The notes under the pieces were generated by a model. That model ran no database searches. It saw only the letters and a list, made by a program, of their open reading frames with translations, and was not told the origin of the DNA. From JBBDWJ01 sp040902925 (lineage in GTDB: Bacteria; Acidobacteriota; Terriglobia; Bryobacterales; UBA6623): DNA of 29,251 nucleotides. Position 1 is the first letter of the stretch, and each line of letters starts with the position of its first letter. A program made the translations under genes and the position numbers. Positions 7,957-13,611 of the stretch are shown in pieces. The stretch is taken from assembly GCA_040902925.1 (NCBI GenBank), contig JBBDWJ010000166.1, positions 1 through 29,251 on the forward strand, in the 5' to 3' direction.

Positions 7957-7972
7957 CAGCGCCGTGACGCTG
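7957..7972. terminator. Possible hairpin between convergent genes
   Basis: A 5-bp stem cagcg/cgctg lies in the 28-nt gap between the convergent stops at 7951 and 7980. An overlapping alternative stem acggc/gccgt exists. There is no clear T-run, so the terminator role is weakly supported. Confidence 0.25.
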
Positions 7973-7979
7973 TTCAGCG

Positions 7980-8555
7980 TTAGTCGGTAGCGCGGACCGG
8001 AATCAAGCTCTTCAAATCGACTTCGGAACTCTCGCCGGAAGCGCCGGACGCAGGCAGAGAAACCGTAACGTGGATATTCTTACAAGTCGTGTCGCTGCAG
8101 GCTTGGCCGCGAATGGTGATCTGCGACGGCCCCTGCTTCGAGCGTTGCACCTTGGCGACGAACCGCGCCTCTTCCTCGTAGCCCCAGCTATACCAGCGCA
8201 ATTCCGGCTTCGAGAAATCTTTCGGGTTGGACTGATACCACGGCCCCGCGATCTTGAGCCCGTCGACTGCCGCAATCTCGGTCGGCCCGTCGACTCCCAA
8301 TGACTGCTTGCCGGCGAGCTTCTCCGCCGAGCGCTGCTTGTTGTCCATCACAAAGGTGTGCCAGCCAGGTTCGATCTTCGCTTGCACCACCAGAAATTCG
8401 CCGTCGAGACGAGCGCGATAGGAAATACACGGCTGGTGGTCATGAAGAACTGCAACCGGTTCGCTCCAGTCGCCTGCCTGCAAAGGGCCGATACCGAGAA
8501 CCGCGGCCAGCGCCGCGATCCCAAAAGCAAAGTCTCTGAGGATAGGGTGCGTCAT
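7980..8555 (-). CDS. Secreted DsbD N-terminal-like (thiol-disulfide) domain protein
   Basis: The product is 191 residues, with a signal peptide MTHPILRDFAFGIAALAAVLGIGPLQA. The mature part is a beta-sandwich of the DsbD-alpha / DsbC-like corrector type. It has a WHTF motif (the usual 'GWHTY' region), WYSWGYEEEARFVAKV, and a late IRGQACSDTTCKN with a Cys pair equivalent to the redox Cys pair of DsbD N-terminal domains. In DsbD this domain passes electrons to periplasmic partners. Here it is free-standing, with no transmembrane DsbD core nearby. Its ATG overlaps the stop of the upstream gene (ATGA, 8552-8555), so the two are translationally coupled. That upstream gene encodes a thioredoxin-fold protein with a putative CxxU site, suggesting a shared extracytoplasmic redox relay. 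Confidence 0.75.
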   Translation of the reverse strand: MTHPILRDFAFGIAALAAVLGIGPLQAGDWSEPVAVLHDHQPCISYRARLDGEFLVVQAKIEPGWHTFVMDNKQRSAEKLAGKQSLGVDGPTEIAAVDGLKIAGPWYQSNPKDFSKPELRWYSWGYEEEARFVAKVQRSKQGPSQITIRGQACSDTTCKNIHVTVSLPASGASGESSEVDLKSLIPVRATD

Positions 8556-9805
8556 TTTCGAAAGCCCATCTTGAAGGTTTTGAGTGGCATCCGCAAACGC
8601 TCGCCGTTGCGGATTACGTCCAAGGTATAAGTATCGCCGGCTGTTTTTCGAAGCCGGATGTACAAATCGGCGCTATTGGCGACTTCGTCGATCTGTGCGC
8701 CGTCGATGCCAAATATGATATCGCCCTTTTGCAGTTCATGGCTCTTGAGCAAGGCCGCCGTGCTCTCGACCGTGGTTACCTCGCTGGCGAAGCCCGCCGC
8801 ATCGAGCCCATGCTCGCGTTTTTCGGCCTCCGTCAACGGCCGGGACGCGAAATACATCCGCGGCTCGATACTCCAGTGGCGAAACGTAAGATCCGTGAGC
8901 CACCAATACGCAGGCAGCGCCACGGTAAGATCCACGGATTCGCCGCCGCGGTCCACCGTAATCTGCACCTGCTTGGCTAGGCGGTCGACCTTGTCATACT
9001 GATACTGGAAATCGCCGAACGTCCAAACCGGAGTTCCGGCAACGGCCGCGATGCGATCGCCGGGCGCCATGCCCGCATCCTTCGCCGCACCGTCAACTTC
9101 CTTCGCGACCAGGCCCTTTGGAACGTCGAGATGAACGCCGATCGTCCGGATATCCGGCGAGCGGTACATGTCGCGGATGCGGTCGATCGTGCCGTCGAGC
9201 TCGCGGTGCTGGTTGCGGTAGTCCGCGACCAGGTGGCATTCGACGCAGGCGTTGTTCCCGATGGTGCGATCGACCAGCAGCGGGAATTCCCGCGCGAACA
9301 CCGGCTTGGGCCGCTCCGTCTTCGGCAGCTTGCCCTCTTTGTAAAGCGCGTGCATATCGAGGCCCTTCGCCAACGCAAGCTCGATGCTTTCCAGATCGAG
9401 ATAGCTGGTAGCGCCCCGCGAATCCCGCCCGCCGTAGCGCAGATAAATCTGCTCGTCGGCGTTCAACGCGAAATAGTACAACGTATTGTGACGGTCCCAG
9501 TCGAACAGCCCGAGGTCGACCTCGTCGAGGCGAACGATCCGCGCGCAAACGTACTGACTCAGTAGTTTGCCGCGGGGCGAATCTATCGGTGACAGCACAA
9601 CCTGTGCGTCAAATACACGTCCCTCCAGTCAAGGCTCGCAGCGGTATTCGAGGAAGATCGGCTTCCCCGTCCGCTGGGCCTCCTGGAGGGCGTCGGCGTA
9701 GTTGTTGAACCAGAAAATCTCGTCGCTCTGCGCGGCCAACGGGCTCGCAACGAGCCAGAGAGCGCAGGCGAGCAATACGGATACGATAAGACTGCGTTTT
9801 TGCAT
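8552..9805 (-). CDS. Candidate selenoprotein: secreted thioredoxin-like (CxxU) / CxxCH / PDZ protein, read through in-frame UGA
   Basis: Read from the ATG at 9805, the frame gives a clean signal peptide MQKRSLIVSVLLACALWLVASPLAA. It then gives IFWFNNYADALQEAQRTGKPIFLEYRCEP, a thioredoxin-fold beta-strand running into the redox loop, and a UGA at 9631-9629. The same frame continues without another stop for 358 codons, so the full product would be 417 residues. The UGA is residue 59, giving Cys56-x-x-Sec59. Downstream come the rest of the Trx-like domain (YFALNADEQIYLRYGGRD), a CVECH heme-type motif (Cys187, Cys190, His191), and two PDZ-like regions (about 221-270 and 337-414). Starting at the GTG at 9598 instead would remove the signal peptide and active site while leaving periplasm-type modules. 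Alternatives are a Cys-to-stop mutation or a sequencing error (UGC/UGU to UGA). Sec insertion is inferred, and no sel genes are in the window. Confidence 0.72.
9590..9611 (-). promoter_or_regulatory. Bacterial SECIS-like hairpin downstream of in-frame UGA
   Basis: On the minus strand the hairpin begins 17 nt after the UGA. The 5' arm UGACGCAC pairs with the 3' arm GUGC-U-GUCA: eight base pairs, one bulged U on the 3' side, and the 5-nt loop AGGUU. A G sits at the second loop position, and the UGA-to-loop distance is 25 nt. This fits the general bacterial SECIS form (a short stem-loop inside the reading frame, G near the loop start, roughly 16-37 nt from the UGA). It also resembles the AGGUCU loop of E. 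coli fdhF, although there the bulged U is on the 5' arm. Folding was done by eye. Confidence 0.6.
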
Positions 9806-9817
9806 TTCTGATAGTGA

Positions 9818-9833
9818 GGAACCCGCGGGTTCC
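9818..9833. promoter_or_regulatory. Perfect 16-nt palindrome upstream of the candidate selenoprotein gene
   Basis: The sequence ggaacccgcgggttcc is its own reverse complement and ends 12 nt before the ATG (9805, minus strand). It could be a dimeric-regulator operator or a strong leader hairpin. No close second copy was noticed elsewhere in the window. Confidence 0.45.
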
Positions 9834-10189
9834 GCTTTCCAATCCCGATTCGATCATTCCAAGCTGAGCAGCGCCGCGAACGAGCGGTACTCCAAGTGAA
9901 ATGAGTTCCGAAAAGGCCTCTTCCTATTCTTTCACAGCTCGATTCTTTCCTGGCTCGAAGCGCCAGATCATCCAGGGCGGCGCCAGCTCCCGCGGCCGTT
10001 TTCGGTCGGGAGAACCCTACTAGTCGAGGCGTTAGGCTGGAAGCCGAAGTTACGGGAGCGCATGCCGGAATAGGGCCACGCCGGGTGCGTGCAGGCGCGG
10101 AGAACGTGCCGAGGTGTGCTAGTCTGTCCCAGACCGCCGGGACAAAACGAGTCTCGCGCGCGGCCATATAGCTCGCTGGGGTTGCTTCC
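9834..10189. other. Divergent intergenic region without a recognised gene
   Basis: About 355 nt separate the minus-strand redox operon from the plus-strand MFS gene. Short frames on both strands look like neither known proteins nor signal peptides. A weak tgtccc/gggaca hairpin lies at 10125-10144. Promoters for both genes should lie here, but no convincing paired boxes were found. Confidence 0.5.
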
Positions 10190-11521
10190 ATGCCGTCCAT
10201 TTCCACAGGCGCCGTCCTCGGGCAAGCGCCCAGCCGCTCCCGCTACAAAGTGGTTGTCTTCGCTGTCTTCCTTTCGGTCATTACCTATATAGACCGCGTC
10301 AGCATCTCGCAGGCGGCTCCATCGATCACCGAAGAGTTGGGCCTCAGCCGCGTGGAGATGGGCTGGGCGTTTTCCGCGTTCTCATGGGCCTATGCGCTGT
10401 TTCAGATTCCGGGCGGCTGGATGAGCGATTGGATCGGACCGCGCCGGGTGCTGACCGCCATCGTCGTGTGGTGGTCGATCTTCACCGCCGCTACCGGGCA
10501 CATTTGGAGCATCGCATCGCTAGTGGCCGCGCGGTTTCTGTTCGGGGCGGGGCAGGGAGGCGGCTTCCCGGTATTGACGAAAAGCTTTACGACCTGGCTG
10601 CCGGCGAGCGAGCGCGTGCAAGCGCAGGGAGTCATGTGGCTCAGCGCGCGCTGGGGCGGCGCGTTCACGCCGCTGCTGGTCGTCGCGATGATGCAACTGA
10701 TCTCATGGCGCCGCGCGTTTGAGATTTTTGGACTTCTCGGCCTGGTATGGGCGCTGGTGTTTTGGTTCTGGTATCGCGATAATCCACGCCACCATTCCGA
10801 ACCCAACGCCGCCGAATTGGCTCTCCTCAAAGGCGCTGAAAACACCGCTTCGGGTGACGGCCGCGTGCCCTGGGGACGCTTTTTGACCTCGCGGACCGTC
10901 TGGCTGCTTTGGGTGCAGTATTTTTGTCTTGCCTACGGCTGGTATTTCTACATCACCTGGCTGCCGACCTATCTGCAAGAGGCGCGCGGGCAGAGTCTCG
11001 CCAGTAGCGCTTTTCTGGCTGGTTTCCCGCTGTTTTTCGGTGGCCTCGGGTCGCTGTTTTGCGGCTTCGCCCTGAAAACCATCGAGCGTTGGATGGGCAG
11101 CGTCCTGCGAGCCCGGCGCTTCATCGCGGGGCTGGGCTGCTTCGCCGCCGGCGCGATGCTCATCGTCTCGGTGCATCTCACCGATCCGTTGTGGGCGATG
11201 ATCGCGATGGGGCTGGCCAGCTTCGCTAACGATCTGGCGATGCCGCCGAGCTGGGGCGCTTGCATGGACGTCGGTGGAAAGTATTGCGGCAGCCTTTCCG
11301 GCTCCATGAACATGGCCGGAAACATGGCCGGCTGGGTAGCCCCGCCGCTGGTGGCCTACATCCTGACCTGGACGAACGAGAACTGGGCGCTGACCTTTTA
11401 TCTCTCCGCCGTCATTTACTTCGTGGGTATGGTGTGCTGGATGTTCATCGATCCGCTAACACCGCTTGATGAGAAACCGCAGCAGGTCTTGCCGGCTGAC
11501 GTACAACCCAAAGCGGCGTAG
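10190..11521 (+). CDS. MFS transporter of the anion:cation symporter (ACS) type
   Basis: The product is 443 residues with about 12 predicted membrane helices. It opens KVVVFAVFLSVITYIDRVSISQAAP, very like the first helix of hexuronate/glucarate/phthalate transporters, where the aromatic-xDR segment is conserved. The loop-2 MFS motif appears as GGWMSDWIGPRRVLT (about 78-92). ARFLFGAGQGGGFP and a mid-loop RDNPRHH follow. The family imports organic anions such as sugar acids, glucarate or phthalate-like aromatics with protons or Na+. Its place near lactonase and glycoside-hydrolase genes fits sugar-acid uptake, but this is only context. It ends 105 nt before the convergent TlpA-like gene. Confidence 0.88.
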   Translation: MPSISTGAVLGQAPSRSRYKVVVFAVFLSVITYIDRVSISQAAPSITEELGLSRVEMGWAFSAFSWAYALFQIPGGWMSDWIGPRRVLTAIVVWWSIFTAATGHIWSIASLVAARFLFGAGQGGGFPVLTKSFTTWLPASERVQAQGVMWLSARWGGAFTPLLVVAMMQLISWRRAFEIFGLLGLVWALVFWFWYRDNPRHHSEPNAAELALLKGAENTASGDGRVPWGRFLTSRTVWLLWVQYFCLAYGWYFYITWLPTYLQEARGQSLASSAFLAGFPLFFGGLGSLFCGFALKTIERWMGSVLRARRFIAGLGCFAAGAMLIVSVHLTDPLWAMIAMGLASFANDLAMPPSWGACMDVGGKYCGSLSGSMNMAGNMAGWVAPPLVAYILTWTNENWALTFYLSAVIYFVGMVCWMFIDPLTPLDEKPQQVLPADVQPKAA

Positions 11522-11542
11522 TGGATTCGCAAAATCTCAGCG

Positions 11543-11557
11543 CGGGCTTTGCGCCCG
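11543..11557. terminator. Weak hairpin between convergent MFS and TlpA-like genes
   Basis: A 5-bp stem cgggc (11543-11547) and gcccg (11553-11557) with loop tttgc lies just after the MFS stop. It lacks a T-run, so termination is only a possibility. Confidence 0.25.
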
Positions 11558-11626
11558 AGACAAACGGGATTGTGGGTTACCCGGTCAATACTAGCCTGAG
11601 GTACGAGAGGCTCCCCAAAGGCCGTG

Positions 11627-12781
11627 CTATTGGATCGCCGCAACTCCCCCAGCAAGCGCTTTTTCGATTGCGGTGCGAAAGTAGGTTTCTCCACCGAGCC
11701 CCACGATGTAGCTGACTACGTTGCCATCCCGGTCCAACACGACGGACACAGGGATCTGCTCCGCTTCATAGTCCCGAAATGCCTGACGGCCTTCATCCAC
11801 CAGAGTTCGCAGACCGATCCCATGCCGGCTAAGCCACGCCCGGGCTTTCCCCGCCGATTCGTTCGTGATGCCCCACACCTCCAGGCCCTTGGGCTCCCAT
11901 TCCGTTTTGAGTTTTTCGATCAGCGGTAGCTCTTCTTTGCAGGGAGCGCACCAACTGGCCCAAAAACTCAGCAGCACGGCTTTGCCGCGCAGGCCGGCCA
12001 GACTGACTGTCTGTCCATTGAGATCGGTTAGCGTGAACTCGGGCGCTTGGCGGGCAAGCCACTCCTCGCGCTCCTGGCCAGCGAGTTGTGGCAGCATCCG
12101 CAGGGCCCACTCCGGCGGGCGTTCATTCGTCTTCAGCGACTCAGCCGTGAAGGTCCAAGGAATCGTCTCATGCCCGCCCGCTTCCCGCAGCGAAAACGAA
12201 ACACCCAGCACCAGGAACGTCGATGGATCAATCCGGTAGCGGACCGGCGCCCCCGATAGCGCCCGGCTGGGAAAGCCTGCTTCGTAGTCCACCTCCACCA
12301 CCCAACACGAAATGGAATGGCTGTCGACCTCGACGGTTTCGTTGGGCAGCAGGCGAACGTCCCGCACGCTCTGATCAATTTGCTCAAACACCGACCACCC
12401 CTTGGGCGACAACAACGCCGTGGTATCGGACGGTGCGACGCGTCCCGATCCATCGCGAAACTCGGCTTGCCCGAAGCGAAGGAGCTGAGTAAGTACCGGC
12501 ACCGGGCTATCGTCGGGCAACAGCGTTGAATCCGCTTGGGCCAGCGAAACCGGCCACCGGACTTCGTAATCCACGCCCGCCCGATTTACGCGGGCCGTTA
12601 AAAGGCCGGTCGCTTCGAGGCCAAGCAGACGGCGGTGCGTTTCGGCGGACCGCCGCAAGATTTCATTCGGGTCCTGGGCCGCAGCGATGGTACCGGCAGC
12701 GGCAAGCAGGACCACAAGCCGCACGATCCTACCCGGGCCGTTGGACGTCCGAGTCGGACGGAATGATATTTGTGAGATCAC
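11627..12781 (-). CDS. Secreted TlpA-like thioredoxin with N-terminal lipoprotein-sorting-like domain
   Basis: The product is 384 residues from a GTG at 12781; a GTG at 12724 would give a tighter signal peptide and is equally possible. RIVRLVVLLAAAGTIAAAQ is the export signal. Residues about 38-225 form a beta-rich domain beginning DPNEILRRSAETHRRL, resembling the LolA-like / MucB-like fold seen ahead of redoxin domains in acidobacteria. From about 245 there is a complete TlpA/ResA-type domain: APEFTLTDLNGQTVSLAGLRGK, then FWASWCAPCKEELP with the active-site CxxC at 278-281, and the cis-Pro segment QIPVSVVLDRDG near 346. Such proteins reduce disulfides outside the cytoplasm, often in cytochrome c maturation. 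It uses ordinary Cys, in contrast to the CxxU candidate at 8552-9805. Confidence 0.82.
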   Translation of the reverse strand: MISQISFRPTRTSNGPGRIVRLVVLLAAAGTIAAAQDPNEILRRSAETHRRLLGLEATGLLTARVNRAGVDYEVRWPVSLAQADSTLLPDDSPVPVLTQLLRFGQAEFRDGSGRVAPSDTTALLSPKGWSVFEQIDQSVRDVRLLPNETVEVDSHSISCWVVEVDYEAGFPSRALSGAPVRYRIDPSTFLVLGVSFSLREAGGHETIPWTFTAESLKTNERPPEWALRMLPQLAGQEREEWLARQAPEFTLTDLNGQTVSLAGLRGKAVLLSFWASWCAPCKEELPLIEKLKTEWEPKGLEVWGITNESAGKARAWLSRHGIGLRTLVDEGRQAFRDYEAEQIPVSVVLDRDGNVVSYIVGLGGETYFRTAIEKALAGGVAAIQ

Positions 12782-13037
12782 TCTCCACCGATTCTTTCAC
12801 ACTCCGAGGCACCCCCGGTTGAAGGCAGCATGACCGTTGAGGGGACATCTGTCTCCGGCCGCGTTGTGGTATCCATAGTGCCTACGACTCAATATAGATC
12901 GTGGTACAGCACTACGATTCTGGTCGTAACTCACAACGTATGCCGGCGATCCGCAAGCAGGCACTGCAAACGGCAATTCGGCATCCGGCTTGTGAACCGA
13001 TGACGGATCGGTCCATACTGTCCCGCAGGAGGATCGG
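12782..13037. other. Divergent intergenic region with promoter for the SnoaL-like lipoprotein
   Basis: About 255 nt without a gene. Its right half has a promoter-like arrangement (12990-13019) with an inverted repeat in the spacer. A short ggggacatctgtctcc stretch at 12840-12855 is reminiscent of the gggacag elements elsewhere but does not match them. Confidence 0.4.
12990..13019 (+). promoter_or_regulatory. Sigma70-like promoter with inverted repeat accgat/atcggt in the spacer
   Basis: TTGTGA (12990-12995) and CATACT (13014-13019) are separated by 18 nt. The spacer contains accgat (12996-13001) and atcggt (13007-13012), a perfect 6-bp inverted repeat around gacgg. A repressor bound here would block RNA polymerase. 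A strong Shine-Dalgarno (aggagga) follows before the ATG at 13038. Boxes were assigned by eye. Confidence 0.4.
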
Positions 13038-13550
13038 ATGAGAAGCTCGATGCTACTACTGGGTGCGTGTTTGTTGCTGACCGCCGCCTGCGTGCTGGCC
13101 CCGCCGGGAGAACCTGAGTCAGCGGTGGGCAAGGTCGAAGACGGTTCGGCGATTGTCAGCATACGAGAGCAATATGAAGCCGCGGAGAACGCCGGCGACG
13201 CGGCGGCACTCGCGGCGCTGTGGGTCTCCGACGGCATTCTGCTGCCTCCGAACGCTGAAGCCGTCGAGGGCAGCGAATCGATTCAGGCGCGCTACGAGGC
13301 CCAGTTCAAGCAGGCCAAGGTAGAGGCGTCGATCGATGGAGACGAGACCGTGATGTCGGGCAACTGGGGCTTCGAGCGCGGTACGTACTCGATCAAGCAG
13401 ACGATGGCGGACGGCAGTGTCGTTGAAGACGAGGGCAAGTACATAGTACTAATGACCAGGCAGCCCGATGGCGGCGTAAAAGTGTCGCGTCTTATATTCA
13501 ACAGCGATCTGCCTATGCCCGGATCTCCTGCCGCGGCCGCCGGCCAGTAA
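13038..13550 (+). CDS. SnoaL-like / DUF4440-type putative lipoprotein
   Basis: The product is 170 residues. The N-terminus MRSSMLLLGACLLLTAACVLA has a hydrophobic core followed by TAAC, a weak lipobox (Cys17), so it may be lipid-anchored. The mature part has the NTF2-like / SnoaL pattern: IVSIREQYEAAENAGDAAALAALWVSDGILLPPNAEAVEG (about 45-84), then paired beta-strands including WGFERGTYSI and GKYIVLMTRQPDGGVKVSRLIFN. In this superfamily the conical barrel binds small molecules, and 'DGILLPP...EGSESI' is the usual DUF4440 signature. No catalytic residues can be assigned. It starts 11 nt after a clear aggagga and may be transcribed with the hydrolase gene 61 nt downstream. Confidence 0.78.
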   Translation: MRSSMLLLGACLLLTAACVLAPPGEPESAVGKVEDGSAIVSIREQYEAAENAGDAAALAALWVSDGILLPPNAEAVEGSESIQARYEAQFKQAKVEASIDGDETVMSGNWGFERGTYSIKQTMADGSVVEDEGKYIVLMTRQPDGGVKVSRLIFNSDLPMPGSPAAAAGQ

Positions 13551-13611
13551 CTTCCCTGAACCGAGAACGAACCTAACTTGTTTGGCCGCCAAACTGGCGC
13601 CGGGATTCAAC

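Noticed and set aside
9598..9600. GTG at 9598 as start of the CxxCH/PDZ protein
   Set aside because: It lies inside the hairpin, has no ribosome binding site, and would leave a periplasmic-type protein without a signal peptide, whereas the upstream frame supplies both a signal peptide and the redox loop.
10125..10144. tgtccc/gggaca hairpin upstream of the MFS gene
   Set aside because: Six base pairs with an 8-nt loop is not unusual at this GC content, and nothing around it suggests a riboswitch or operator.
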